64,000 bases of DNA. Origin: Massilia agri (lineage in GTDB: Bacteria; Pseudomonadota; Gammaproteobacteria; Burkholderiales; Burkholderiaceae_D). The stretch spans positions 98,520 through 162,519 of the forward strand of contig NZ_JANUHA010000012.1 of NCBI RefSeq assembly GCF_024753255.1, given 5' to 3'. A program made the translations under genes and the position numbers. The notes under the pieces were generated by a model. That model searched no databases, had not been told where the DNA came from, and saw only the letters and a program-made list of their open reading frames with translations. This document shows, piece after piece, positions 7,468 to 16,866 of this stretch (position 1 is its first letter; each line of letters opens with the position of its first letter).

Positions 7468-9021
7468 TCAGGCACCGGCGCGGCGCGGCAGGGTCACGGT
7501 GAACGTGCTGCCCTGGCCCGCGCCGGCACTTCTGGCGCTCACAGTACCGTTGTGCAATTCCACCAGGCGCTTGACGAGCGACAGACCGAGTCCGAGGCCG
7601 CCTTCGCCACGCTCGGGGTTGCGCGCTGCCTGCGTGAACGAATCAAAAATGCGCTCCAGCATGGCGGCGTCGATGCCGATGCCATTGTCCCGCACGACGA
7701 TGTCGGCATGGCCCGGCCGGACATGCAGGGCCACCGTGATCTCGCCGCCCTCCGGCGTGTACCTGGCCGCATTCACCAGCAGATTGGTGAGGACCTGCAC
7801 CAGCCGCTTGTGGTCTCCCATCACGAGCGCATGTTCCGCGGGCAGCTCGGCATGCAGGCGATGGCGGCGCTGCGTCATCCCGGGCCGGGTCTGCTCGATC
7901 GCGTCGCCGGCCACCTTGTGCAGGTCGACAGGCTGGTGTTCGATGGCGATCAGGCCCTGCCGGATGCGCGAGACGTCGAGCAGGTCCTCGATCAGGTGGC
8001 TGATGGTGTCGACCTGGCGCGCCACGATGTCGCCGGTGCGGCGCTGCTGCGCCGCGTCGACGCCGGCGGGCAGGCGCAGCAGGTCGGCGGCGGTGCGCAG
8101 CGGCGCCAGCGGATTGCGCAACTCGTGCGCAAGCACCGCCAGGAAACGGTCCTTGTTGGCGTCGGCTTCGCGCAGGGCCTGCAAGGCGTCTTCGAGCGCC
8201 GCGCCGGCCCGGCTCAGGCGCATGGCATTGTGCCAGGTGCTGACGACGAGGAAGGCGACGATGCTCCAGACCAGGAGCGCAATGCCGGTATCGGTATCGA
8301 CGAGCCCGACACGCAGCGCCGCCCACAGCGCCGCACCGGCCAGGACCGGCATCGCGACCGCCGACACCAGCAGGCGCCGCGCGGCCCGCGCCGCGGTCGT
8401 CGGGCCGGACACGGCCGCCATGAGGCCTTCCTCCGGCCGCGCGGCAAGACAGGCGGCCGACAGCATGATCGACACCAGCGAGGTCGGAATCGAGATGCCC
8501 GTACCCGGCAAGAAGTTATAGAGCGAGGTTTCCTGGAACAGGTAGCTGGCAAGCGTCAGCAGGGACAGGAACAGCACGGCCAGCGCCAGCCACTGCGCAT
8601 GCAGGATGAAGCGCGGCCTGGACAGGCCTGCCAGGCTGAGGCCGATGCCGAGGAACATGGTGGCCGTGATCGGCGAGGAGATGCCCCGGACGCCCGCGCG
8701 CACCAGCGGCGCGTCCAGCATGCCGAGCCGTTCGGCGCCATAGGCGGCCAGTATCGCCGCCGCGGCCGCGGTCAGCGCCAGGGCCTGCGGCAGCCCCGCT
8801 TCCCGGCGGCTTCCCCGCTGGCACCGCCACAGCGCCCAGCTAGCGACCAGGGTCAGCACCGTCGTCATCGGCACCATTGCCGGCAGGCCGGGAATGACCG
8901 ACGTCAGCCTTTGCAGGTCGACCAGCCACCCCAGCATGCTGGCCGCGCCGATGCACGTACACACCCATGCGACCAGAACAGGCAGATTGTGCTTCGCTGT
9001 CTTGTTCACTACCTCGGACAT
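7468..9021 (-). CDS. Membrane-bound sensor histidine kinase (orphan)
   Basis: A 517-residue protein. The first 260 residues hold about eight membrane helices of MASE-like character with short loops. A linker follows, then HisKA with the phospho-acceptor His in FLAVLAHELRNPLAPLRTAADLL (near residue 300) and a HATPase_c domain with the N box (NLLVNAARYT), G1 box (VRDNGIGID), F box (IFDSFTQ) and G2 box (GGLGLGLSLVKRLVELH). No receiver domain and no adjacent response regulator exist, so the partner is elsewhere. The signal is unknown; the multi-helix sensor suggests a membrane or lipophilic cue. Its end faces the methyltransferase stop 6 bp away. Confidence 0.9.
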   Translation of the reverse strand: MSEVVNKTAKHNLPVLVAWVCTCIGAASMLGWLVDLQRLTSVIPGLPAMVPMTTVLTLVASWALWRCQRGSRREAGLPQALALTAAAAAILAAYGAERLGMLDAPLVRAGVRGISSPITATMFLGIGLSLAGLSRPRFILHAQWLALAVLFLSLLTLASYLFQETSLYNFLPGTGISIPTSLVSIMLSAACLAARPEEGLMAAVSGPTTAARAARRLLVSAVAMPVLAGAALWAALRVGLVDTDTGIALLVWSIVAFLVVSTWHNAMRLSRAGAALEDALQALREADANKDRFLAVLAHELRNPLAPLRTAADLLRLPAGVDAAQQRRTGDIVARQVDTISHLIEDLLDVSRIRQGLIAIEHQPVDLHKVAGDAIEQTRPGMTQRRHRLHAELPAEHALVMGDHKRLVQVLTNLLVNAARYTPEGGEITVALHVRPGHADIVVRDNGIGIDAAMLERIFDSFTQAARNPERGEGGLGLGLSLVKRLVELHNGTVSARSAGAGQGSTFTVTLPRRAGA

Positions 9022-9234
9022 CCATGAAATGATGTTGAATCAGTCTGCATATCATAGACGACATGCATGTTCGACAAGATTCCTTTGATTCCAGACGTTG
9101 TAGTTTCTCTTCGGCATTTAGAACGCCATTCTCCCGCTGCACCTTGATGCAATCGCTGGCGCGCTCTCAGGTAGCGTGCTGAACTGGTTCAACAGAAGCG
9201 GCGTCTGCCGTTTCTCAAGCCAGCAGGAGTACGC

Positions 9235-12200
9235 GTGCCCCCCTTCAACGCCGCCAACCTGACGCCCTCCCGGATTGCCGACCTGCGCCGCAAGCTGAAA
9301 GCGGCCGGCTGCCGTCCGCCGCCCCAGGCCTGTACCCTGGGCGAACTGTCCGAGGCCATCGTCGAATTCCGCCGGCGCCAGGGCATCGCCGGGCGCGGCG
9401 TGCTCGACGCGCAGACCCTGCGCCGCCTGGACGAGGTCAGCGGCGCCACCTTCGGCGACATCTTCCGCGACGAACTCGACCTGCTGCGGCCGCAGCCGGA
9501 AACGCGCGCCGAGGCCGACGAACCATCCATGCGCGCCCACGGGGCCGGCCTGGTGGGCCTGGCCCTGTCCGGCGGCGGCGTGCGCAGCGCCACCTTCGGC
9601 CTCGGCGTGCTGCAGGCCATGGCCGGCCACAAGCTGCTGCGCCACCTCGACTACCTCTCCACCGTCTCCGGCGGCGGCTTCATCGGCGGCTGGCTGTCAA
9701 AGTGCATCCACGAGCAGGGCGGCGACGTCGGGAAGGTCGAGGCGCTGCTGGCCCCGCCCGCCGGCACCGCCGAGGCGCCGGCGATCCGCTTCCTGCGCCA
9801 GTACAGCAATTACCTGTCCCCGCGCGGCGGCATGTTCAGCGCCGACACCTGGACCCTGATCGGCACCTATGTGCGCAATACGGGCCTGAACCTGACCATG
9901 CTGGTGGCCTGGCTGTGCGCCCTGCTGCTGCTCCCGCGCGCCTGCGTGTGGGCGGTGCACCGCATCGTGGGGCCCGGCGGGGCCTGGGCCGCCTACGCCG
10001 ACCTGGCCTGGATGTTCGGCATCCTGCTGTTCCTGGCGGCCGTGTTCTGCATCGCCCTGAGCATCTCGAGCAAACCGTCCGGCTCGCGCGGGCTGCGGCG
10101 CTTTCCGCTGTCGCAGGGCGCCGTGCTCTGGTGGATCAACCTGCCGCTGCTGCTGGCCGGCTTCCTCGGCAGCGTCGGGCTATGGCGCCACGGCGGCATG
10201 GCGCCGTTCTGGGAGCTGGGCGCTCTGCCGGCCGAGCTGCAGGGACGCGCGCACTGGCTGCTGGCGCCGGGCTTCGTCTACTTCGTGGTATGGGCCTGCG
10301 GCTGGTATATGGCGCACGACCGCATCAGCGTCTACCGGCGCGCCGGCTACACCCTGTGCACGGCGGCGCTGGTGGCGGTGCTGGCGGTGCTGTGCGCGTC
10401 CGTGCGCGCCTTCGCGCCCGAGATGATGGTGCAGCTGATGTCGCGCGAGAGCGCCGAACATATCGTCAACGGCCTGCTGTCGCTCTCCGCCGTGCTGGTG
10501 CTGTGCGCCATCGCCCTGGCCGTCATGCACCGCCTGCAGCCGCACCGTCCGCCGGCCGACGTGAGCCGCCTCGAGGTGCTCGAAGGCCTCTCGCACCTGC
10601 TGTGCGCGGTCGGCGCCCTCACCCTCGGTACGGTGCTGCTGCTGGGTGGCCTGGCCCTGCTGCCCGACCCCAGCACCCATCCGGTGCTGAACAATGCGAT
10701 CGCCCTCACGACCTTCGGCATGCCGCTCATGATGGCGCTGTTCGCCGGCACCATGACGCTGATGATCGGCCTGATCGGCCGCATGTACAGCGACGCCAGC
10801 CGCGAATGGTGGAGCCGCCAGGGCGCCTGGACCTGGATCTTCGCGCTGGCCTGGGTCACGATGTTCGGTGTCGCCTTCTTCCTGTCGCCGCTGCTGCACT
10901 GGGCCTGGCTTACCTTCGAACCCTGGTCCACCATCAGCACCTTCGCCAGCTGGCTGTTCGTCACCTGGTTCGGCCTGAAGGCCGGCAGCAGCAGCGCCAC
11001 AGGTTCGCGCAGCTCCGACTGGCGCCTCGACTTGTGCGCGCGCCTTGCTCCCTATGTGTTCACGGCCGGCGTGTTCGCCCTGCTGGGCGCCTTCGTGCAG
11101 TGGGTGGTGGCGCCGCCGCGGCTCGCCTGCCCCGCCCCCGTCACGCTCACCTGCGTCTACGGCCTGCACGCCAGCGCCACCCTGGAGACCAGCGGCGCGC
11201 GCCTGGCCACGGCCTTCGCCGGCTTCACGGTGGCCGCCCTGCTGCTCGGCTGGCGCGTGGACATCAACAAGTTTTCACTCTACATGATGTACCGGAACCG
11301 CCTGGTGCGCGCCTACTTCGGCGCCAGCAACCGCGCGAGAAAGCCCCATCCCTTCACCGGCTTCGATCCGGGCGACGATCCGCTGCTGGCCGACCTGAAG
11401 CAGCAGCGCCCCTGCCACATCATCAACACCTCCCTCAACCTGGTCGGCGGCGAAGAACTGGCCTGGCGCACCCGCAAGGCGGCCTCCTTCACCTTCACGC
11501 CGCGCCACTGCGGCTTCGAGCTGCCGCCACAGTCCGCCGGCAGCGAAGCTGCGCGCGGCTGCTACCGGGCCACCAGCGACTACGGCTCGCGCTCGGGAAC
11601 CGGGGCCGACGACGACGCCGGCGTGCGGCTCGGGATGGCGATCGCCGTGTCCGGCGCGGCGGCCAGCCCGAACATGGGCGCGCACTCCTCGCCCCCGCTG
11701 AACTTCCTGATGACGATGTTCAATGTGCGCCTCGGGCGCTGGTGCCCGAATCCACGCAGGCAAGCCTGGCAGCAGTCCTCGCCGCCGGTCGGCCTGTTCA
11801 GCCTTCTCGCCGAACTGTTCGGCCTGACCAATGCCGACGCCAGCTACGTCTACCTGTCGGATGGCGGCCACTTCGACAATCTCGGGATCTACGAACTGGT
11901 ACGGCGGCGCTGCCGCCTGATCGTCGCCGTGGACGGGGCCAGCGACGGCCTGTTCTCCTTCGAAGACCTCGGCAACGCGATCCGCAAATGCGCCACCGAC
12001 CTGCACGTGCGCATCGATCTCGACGTCGGCAAGCTCGCCCAGCGCGGCGGCGAGGGGCTGTGCGGCGCCAGCTGCGCGGTCGGCACGGTGCGCTACAGCC
12101 AGGTCGACGCGGGCGGCGTCGACGGCACCCTGCTCTACCTGAAGCCGGCCATCGTGGGAAGCGAGAACGCCGACCTGCTCAACTACCGCAAGGTGCACCC

Positions 12201-12441
12201 CGCCTATCCGCACGAGAGCTCGGTGGACCAATGGTTCGACGAGACCCAGTTCGAGAGCTACCGGGCGCTCGGCCAGTACATCGCCGACTGCGCCCTCGGT
12301 CCGGCAGCCGATGCCACACGGGCGCGCGAAGGCGGCTTCGACGTCGACGCGCTGTGCGCGCAGTTGTGGCGCCGGCATGGGCCCCGGGACGGCGCCCCGC
12401 TTCCAGCCGACCGCCCGGGCGTGCGCGAAGGCTGCCGCTAG
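9235..12441 (+). CDS. Large patatin-like phospholipase with membrane core
   Basis: A 1068-residue protein starting at GTG 9235 after AGGAG. Residues 1-90 include a helical repeat resembling a peptidoglycan-binding fold (SRIADLRRKLKAAGC...GVLDAQTLRRLDEV). The patatin domain starts at about 100: the oxyanion motif LALSGGGVRSATFGLG and nucleophile Ser in YLSTVSGGGFIGGW. It is then interrupted by roughly 450 residues with about ten membrane helices (about 220-700) before the second half, with the catalytic Asp in YLSDGGHFDNLGIYEL. It is probably an inner-membrane lipase or acyl hydrolase. Ordinary patatins have about 300 residues, so the insertion is the unusual feature. The stop overlaps that of the convergent reductase. 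Confidence 0.85.
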   Translation: MPPFNAANLTPSRIADLRRKLKAAGCRPPPQACTLGELSEAIVEFRRRQGIAGRGVLDAQTLRRLDEVSGATFGDIFRDELDLLRPQPETRAEADEPSMRAHGAGLVGLALSGGGVRSATFGLGVLQAMAGHKLLRHLDYLSTVSGGGFIGGWLSKCIHEQGGDVGKVEALLAPPAGTAEAPAIRFLRQYSNYLSPRGGMFSADTWTLIGTYVRNTGLNLTMLVAWLCALLLLPRACVWAVHRIVGPGGAWAAYADLAWMFGILLFLAAVFCIALSISSKPSGSRGLRRFPLSQGAVLWWINLPLLLAGFLGSVGLWRHGGMAPFWELGALPAELQGRAHWLLAPGFVYFVVWACGWYMAHDRISVYRRAGYTLCTAALVAVLAVLCASVRAFAPEMMVQLMSRESAEHIVNGLLSLSAVLVLCAIALAVMHRLQPHRPPADVSRLEVLEGLSHLLCAVGALTLGTVLLLGGLALLPDPSTHPVLNNAIALTTFGMPLMMALFAGTMTLMIGLIGRMYSDASREWWSRQGAWTWIFALAWVTMFGVAFFLSPLLHWAWLTFEPWSTISTFASWLFVTWFGLKAGSSSATGSRSSDWRLDLCARLAPYVFTAGVFALLGAFVQWVVAPPRLACPAPVTLTCVYGLHASATLETSGARLATAFAGFTVAALLLGWRVDINKFSLYMMYRNRLVRAYFGASNRARKPHPFTGFDPGDDPLLADLKQQRPCHIINTSLNLVGGEELAWRTRKAASFTFTPRHCGFELPPQSAGSEAARGCYRATSDYGSRSGTGADDDAGVRLGMAIAVSGAAASPNMGAHSSPPLNFLMTMFNVRLGRWCPNPRRQAWQQSSPPVGLFSLLAELFGLTNADASYVYLSDGGHFDNLGIYELVRRRCRLIVAVDGASDGLFSFEDLGNAIRKCATDLHVRIDLDVGKLAQRGGEGLCGASCAVGTVRYSQVDAGGVDGTLLYLKPAIVGSENADLLNYRKVHPAYPHESSVDQWFDETQFESYRALGQYIADCALGPAADATRAREGGFDVDALCAQLWRRHGPRDGAPLPADRPGVREGCR

Positions 12442-13304
12442 CGGCCGATCTTCTCCAGCGCCGCAAGCGCTTCCTCGTCCAGCACCAGGCTGCCGGCCGC
12501 CAGGTTCTCGCGCAGGTGGGTGATCGACTTGGTGCCGGGGATCAGGAGGATGTTGGGCGAGCGCTGCAGCAGCCAGGCAATCGCCACCTGCATTGGCGTC
12601 GCGCCCAGCCGCCGTGCGAGTACCGACAGGCTGTCCGACTGCAGCGGCGAGAAGCCGCCCAGCGGGAAGAAAGGCACGTAGGCGATGCCCTGGCGCGCCA
12701 GCGCGTCGATCATGGCGTCGTCCTGGCGGTGCACCAGGTTGTACATGTTCTGCACGCAGGCGACCGGCACGATGCGTTGCGCCTCCTCGAGCTGGGCCAT
12801 CGTGACGTTGCTCAGGCCAATGTGCTTCACCAGCCCGCGCTCGCGTAGTCCGGCCAGGGCTTCGACCTGTGCGGCGATCGATCCCTCCGCCGGTCCGTGT
12901 ACGTCGAACATGGCGCGGAAGTTCACCACGTCCAGCCGTTCCAGGCCCAGGTTGCGCAGGTTGTCGTGGACGGCCTGTTCCAGCTCTTGCGGCGAATCCG
13001 CCAGCAGCCAGTTTCCCTGCTCGTCGCGCCGCGCGCCGATCTTGGTGACGATCGTGAGGCCCTCCCGGTAGGGGTGCAACGCTGCGCGGATCAGCTGGTT
13101 GGTGACGTGCGGACCGTAGAAATCCGAGGTATCGATGTGGTCGACGCCGAGCAGCAGCGCTTCGCGCAGCACGGCAAGCGCCGCGTCGCGGTCCGGCGGA
13201 GGGCCGAAGACGCCCGGGCCGGCCAGCTGCATGGCGCCGTAGCCGAGGCGGCGTACTTCGCGCGAACCGAGACGATAGCTGCCTGCCTGGTCGATGGTGG
13301 TCAT
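12438..13304 (-). CDS. Aldo/keto reductase
   Basis: A 288-residue (beta/alpha)8 oxidoreductase, NADPH-dependent by family. The start at 13304 (MTTIDQAG) has GAGGAG upstream. Of the usual tetrad, Asp58 and Tyr63 (DTSDFYG) and Lys88 (IVTKIG) are present, but the position that is normally His is Arg130 (LDVVNFRAM), a change seen in one bacterial AKR subgroup. The NADPH site IPGTKSITHLRENLAA is intact. It is divergent from a LysR gene, which suggests that the regulator controls it in response to its substrate or an inducer. Confidence 0.88.
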   Translation of the reverse strand: MTTIDQAGSYRLGSREVRRLGYGAMQLAGPGVFGPPPDRDAALAVLREALLLGVDHIDTSDFYGPHVTNQLIRAALHPYREGLTIVTKIGARRDEQGNWLLADSPQELEQAVHDNLRNLGLERLDVVNFRAMFDVHGPAEGSIAAQVEALAGLRERGLVKHIGLSNVTMAQLEEAQRIVPVACVQNMYNLVHRQDDAMIDALARQGIAYVPFFPLGGFSPLQSDSLSVLARRLGATPMQVAIAWLLQRSPNILLIPGTKSITHLRENLAAGSLVLDEEALAALEKIGR

Positions 13305-13364
13305 TGCTGTTCTCCTCAAGTAGTTTGGTGCAACAACGATACGTCCGCGCGCCCGGACATACAA

Positions 13365-13380
13365 TCCAGGTTGCACTGGA
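13365..13380. promoter_or_regulatory. Putative LysR operator in the divergent promoter region
   Basis: TCCAG (13365-13369) and CTGGA (13376-13380) form a perfect 5-bp dyad with a 6-base centre in the 99-bp gap between the reductase and its divergent LysR gene. LysR regulators usually bind such dyads (T-N11-A) and repress their own promoter. Position supports the call; binding is inferred. Confidence 0.4.
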
Positions 13381-13403
13381 CAACTTGTACGGAAAATCGA
13401 ACA

Positions 13404-14312
13404 ATGAAGATCGACCTCGGCGATTTATCCGCCTTCGTGGCGGTGGCGCGGGCCGGCGGCTTTCGCGACGCGGCGCGCCTGAACGACAGCAGCGCCTCGG
13501 GCCTTTCCGACGCCGTGCGCCGGCTGGAAGCCCGTCTCGGCGTGCGCCTGCTGAACCGGACGACCCGCAGCGTCGTGCCCACCGAGGCGGGCCGCAGCCT
13601 GCTCGCGCGCCTCGATCCGGTGCTGAGCGAAGTCGACAAGGCCCTGGACGTGGTCAACGGCTTTCGCGACACCCCGGCGGGCACCTTGCGCCTGAACGTG
13701 CCGATGAGCGCCGCCCGCCTGGTGCTGCCCTCCATCGTCCCGCGCTTCCTGGCCGCCTACCCGGAGATCACGCTGGAAGTCACCGCCGAGGAGAGTTTCG
13801 TCGACGTGCTGGCGGCCGGCTGCGACGCCGGCATCCGCTACGAGGAGCGGCTGGAGCAGGACATGGTAGCGGTGCCGATCGGTCCGCGCGTGCAGCGTTT
13901 CGCGGCGGCTGCCTCGCCAGACTACCTGGCGCGGCGCGGCCGTCCGGATCACCCGCGCGATCTGCTGCAGCATGCCTGCCTGCGCGGGCGCTTCCCCAGT
14001 GGAGCCGCGATCGCCTGGGAGTTCGAGCGCGATGGCGAGCGCCTGAGTGTGAACCCGTCCGGGCCCCTGCTCGTGCAGATCGGCGGCGCGGTCGATCTGG
14101 CGGTCGACGCGGCGGTAGCGGGCACCGGCATCGTCTACCTATTCGAAGATTGGCTGCGGCCCTATATCGAACGTGGCGAGCTGGCGCCGGTGCTGGAGGC
14201 ATGGTGGCCGCGGTTTTCGGGGCCGTATCTGTATTACGCAGGCCGCAAGCTGCTGCCGGCTCCCTTACGCGCCTTCGTGGACTTCATCAAGAAAGAGGAA
14301 AGCGCGCGATAG
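13404..14312 (+). CDS. LysR-family transcriptional regulator
   Basis: A 302-residue regulator. The N-terminal winged helix-turn-helix covers residues 1-60 (LSAFVAVARAGGFRDAARLNDSSASGLSDAVRRLEARLGVRLLNRTTRSVVPTEAG in sense), followed by a linker helix and a periplasmic-binding-like effector domain. It is of the CrgA/DmlR type common next to oxidoreductases. The start ATG 13404 gives the standard LysR length. It is divergent from the aldo/keto reductase, its likely target. Confidence 0.92.
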   Translation: MKIDLGDLSAFVAVARAGGFRDAARLNDSSASGLSDAVRRLEARLGVRLLNRTTRSVVPTEAGRSLLARLDPVLSEVDKALDVVNGFRDTPAGTLRLNVPMSAARLVLPSIVPRFLAAYPEITLEVTAEESFVDVLAAGCDAGIRYEERLEQDMVAVPIGPRVQRFAAAASPDYLARRGRPDHPRDLLQHACLRGRFPSGAAIAWEFERDGERLSVNPSGPLLVQIGGAVDLAVDAAVAGTGIVYLFEDWLRPYIERGELAPVLEAWWPRFSGPYLYYAGRKLLPAPLRAFVDFIKKEESAR

Positions 14313-14317
14313 GATGC

Positions 14318-16051
14318 TTACGCGGCAGCCGCCTCTCCAGGCGGCTCGTGCGGCGAAACATCCTTCGGCGCCTCCTCCACCTTCGGCGCCAGCGCCAGCA
14401 GCTGCTCGATCAGCTGCGCGAAACGCTGCTGGCCGGGCGCCAGGCGGTCCGCCTGCGCCAGCACGGCATGCGCCTCGTCCGACAGCAGGACGCTGAAGCC
14501 GCGCTGCTGCATGCACGAGACCAGGATCTGCGCCGAATTGAACAGGATGCGCACATTGTGCGGCAGCGCGGCGCGGGCATTCCTCATCCATTCGACCGCC
14601 TCGGGCAGCTTGTTGGTCTTCCACAGCAGCACGCCCTGGTTCATCAGGTCCACCGCTTCCTTGCGCGCCTTGCGGATCAGGGCCTCGCCCTCGTCGCCCA
14701 TGCGCGCCTTCTCGAAGATCTTCTGCACCTCGTCCTGCAGCAGCACGTTGTCGTGGTTGTTGCGGATCACGTAGCACAGCAGGTCCACCGGCGCTTCCTT
14801 CACGCCCACCGCGAACAGCAGGGTCGCCATCTCGAGGCAGGTCGTCACGTCCGGACGCTCGGGATTGGACTGCAGCAGCGCTTCCAGCTCGTCGCCGGCC
14901 TTGCGCGCGCGCCGGTAGTCGCCGCTCTCGTGGTAGACCAGGCCTTCGGTGATCTTGGCGCGCAGCTCGATGTCCGGGTGCTCGGCGAAGAACTCGCGCT
15001 GGGCCGCGTTCAGCAGCAGCAGCGCCTCCTTCGGGTCGTTCTTCAGGCCGCATACGCGCGCCAGGCCCAGGTAGGCGTCGGGCGTCTTGCGGATCGAGTA
15101 CTCGCCGATCGCGATGCATTTGCGGAAGGCCTTCTCGGCCATGCCCACGTTCCCCAGCTTCAGGCAGGCCTGGCCGAGGTTGCGCTGGCGCGGCACCGAG
15201 TTGGGCGAGAGCTTGGCGGCGCGCTCCAGGATGCCGAGCGCCTCTTCGTGCTTGCCCATGCTCTGGTAGGCCTGCGCCAGCCCGTCGTAGGCGTCGATGT
15301 AGTAGCGGTTCTCGGCGATCACGGTGGCGAACATCTGGCGCGCCTGCTCGTGGTCGCCGTCCGCCATGCGGATCCTGGCCAGGCCCGCGCGCGCCCACTG
15401 GTATTCGCGCTGGGCCAGCACGCGTTCGTAGGTCTCGCGCGCCTTGGCGGGTTCGCCGCACTTCTCCATCAGGCGCGCCTTCATGCGCAGCAGGTCGATC
15501 TCGTGGACGCGGTTGGCCGCGATCTGCTCGTCGCACAGGCGCGCGGCGCGCAGGTAGTCCTTCTCGGCAAACGCATGGTCGATCGGGTTGAACACCTGCT
15601 TCTTGCGCCAGACGCGGTTCAGGCGCGTCAGCAGCACGCCCTCGGTGATCGGCTTGACGAGATAGGCGTCCGGCTGGTGCTCGGCCGCCCCCATCACTGA
15701 TTCGACGGTCTTCTCGGCCGACACCATCAGGAACACGCTCGAGGGCAGCAGCAGGTTGCGGATGCGCGCTTCTTCCAGCACCTGCTGGCCGTTCTTGCCT
15801 TCGCCCAGGTTGTAGTCGCACAGGACCACGTCGTAGCGGGTCTTGTTCAGCAGGGCCATCGCCTCGCCGCCGCTGGAGGCCTGGTCGATATTGCGCGCGC
15901 CCAGGCTGCGCAGGCTTTCGCGCAGCAGCTGGCGCACCCCGATGAAGTCATCGACCACGAGGTAGTTCTTGGCGGCCCAGTCGACCTGCTCGACGGCGCT
16001 GGGCGCGGGCAGCGGGGCGGCCGGGCTGATGAAGTTGGCGGGCGCGTTCAT
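14318..16051 (-). CDS. Response regulator with TPR output region
   Basis: A 577-residue protein. Residues 28-150 form a CheY-like receiver: acidic pair Asp34/Asp35 (LVVDDF), phospho-acceptor Asp79 (VVLCDYN) and conserved Lys in AYLVKPI. The remainder is a run of TPR-type helical pairs (for example YIDAYDGLAQAYQSMGKHEEALGILERAAKLSPNS), ending in an Ala/Pro/Glu-rich tail. There is no DNA-binding domain, so the output is probably protein-protein interaction. Its ATG overlaps the stop of the kinase upstream by 4 bases, so the two are translationally coupled and very probably a cognate pair. Confidence 0.9.
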   Translation of the reverse strand: MNAPANFISPAAPLPAPSAVEQVDWAAKNYLVVDDFIGVRQLLRESLRSLGARNIDQASSGGEAMALLNKTRYDVVLCDYNLGEGKNGQQVLEEARIRNLLLPSSVFLMVSAEKTVESVMGAAEHQPDAYLVKPITEGVLLTRLNRVWRKKQVFNPIDHAFAEKDYLRAARLCDEQIAANRVHEIDLLRMKARLMEKCGEPAKARETYERVLAQREYQWARAGLARIRMADGDHEQARQMFATVIAENRYYIDAYDGLAQAYQSMGKHEEALGILERAAKLSPNSVPRQRNLGQACLKLGNVGMAEKAFRKCIAIGEYSIRKTPDAYLGLARVCGLKNDPKEALLLLNAAQREFFAEHPDIELRAKITEGLVYHESGDYRRARKAGDELEALLQSNPERPDVTTCLEMATLLFAVGVKEAPVDLLCYVIRNNHDNVLLQDEVQKIFEKARMGDEGEALIRKARKEAVDLMNQGVLLWKTNKLPEAVEWMRNARAALPHNVRILFNSAQILVSCMQQRGFSVLLSDEAHAVLAQADRLAPGQQRFAQLIEQLLALAPKVEEAPKDVSPHEPPGEAAAA

Positions 16052-16755
16052 GGCAGGGTCAGGATGAAGCAGCCGCCGCCAAGCTCGCCGCCGTTTTCGA
16101 GGCGCACGCTGCCCGCACGGTCGCGGTGGCGGTGCATGCGCGCGACTTCGCGCGAGAAGTGCAGGCCCAGGCCGGCGCTGTTGGTCAGGAAGTTCACGCC
16201 GCTGGCATTCGCGTCCATCGCGGCGCCGCCCGCCGCCAGCAGGGAGGGCGGATAGCCGGCGCCGTTGTCCTCGACGCGGATCTCCAGCCAGCCGTCGCGT
16301 TCGCGCGCACGGAGGCGGATGCGGTCGCGCGTGTAGTGCACCGCGTTGTTGATCGCGTGCGAGACCACGCCGACGATCAGGTCTTCGTCGAAATGCCAGA
16401 CCAGCTCCGCGTCCACGTCGAGTTCGAGTTCGACGCCGCGCGAGGCGAGCAGGACGCGCTCCATCCCCACCACCTGCTCGACCAGCTGGCCGATCTCGAG
16501 CGGCTGCACGTCGAAAGGATATTCGGGCGTGCCGACGCGTTTATACAGCGCCAGCAGCTGCATCAGGTTGTCGTTCAGGCGGCGCGTCTGGTACAGCATC
16601 TGCGCCATTTGCGCGTACGCCTTCTCGGTCTCGGGCGACGCGCCGTCGAGCAGGCGCTCCAGCGTGCCGGACAGGACGCTGATCGAATTCTTCATGTCGT
16701 GAGCAGTGGACGCGAGGAACAGGAACAGCTCGCTCGATTGTGGGGAGTCTTCCAT
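16048..16755 (-). CDS. Soluble histidine kinase without sensor domain
   Basis: A 235-residue kinase made only of a dimerisation helix and a HATPase_c domain. The putative phospho-acceptor is His19 in STAHDMKNSISVLSG, an HD-M-KN variant of the H box. ATPase motifs are ISHAINNAVHYT-like (SHAINNAVHY), VEDNGAGYPP and SAGLGLHFSREVARMH. With no sensor or membrane segment it must receive its signal from another protein. It precedes and overlaps the receiver-TPR gene by 4 bases. Confidence 0.88.
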   Translation of the reverse strand: MEDSPQSSELFLFLASTAHDMKNSISVLSGTLERLLDGASPETEKAYAQMAQMLYQTRRLNDNLMQLLALYKRVGTPEYPFDVQPLEIGQLVEQVVGMERVLLASRGVELELDVDAELVWHFDEDLIVGVVSHAINNAVHYTRDRIRLRARERDGWLEIRVEDNGAGYPPSLLAAGGAAMDANASGVNFLTNSAGLGLHFSREVARMHRHRDRAGSVRLENGGELGGGCFILTLP

Positions 16756-16866
16756 CGATGGGGCCGGCCGGGCCAGAAAAGTTACCGTACGTTAATTATA
16801 CCGTCGGCCATTTGACAATCCCCTCACGGAATGTAACTTATGGCTGAGTTACAACAAGATGGCGTG

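Noticed and set aside
9702..12848. A 1048-codon frame overlapping the patatin gene
   Set aside because: The frame is shifted by one base relative to the patatin frame, is rich in Arg/Pro/Ala and shows no domain; it is a shadow.
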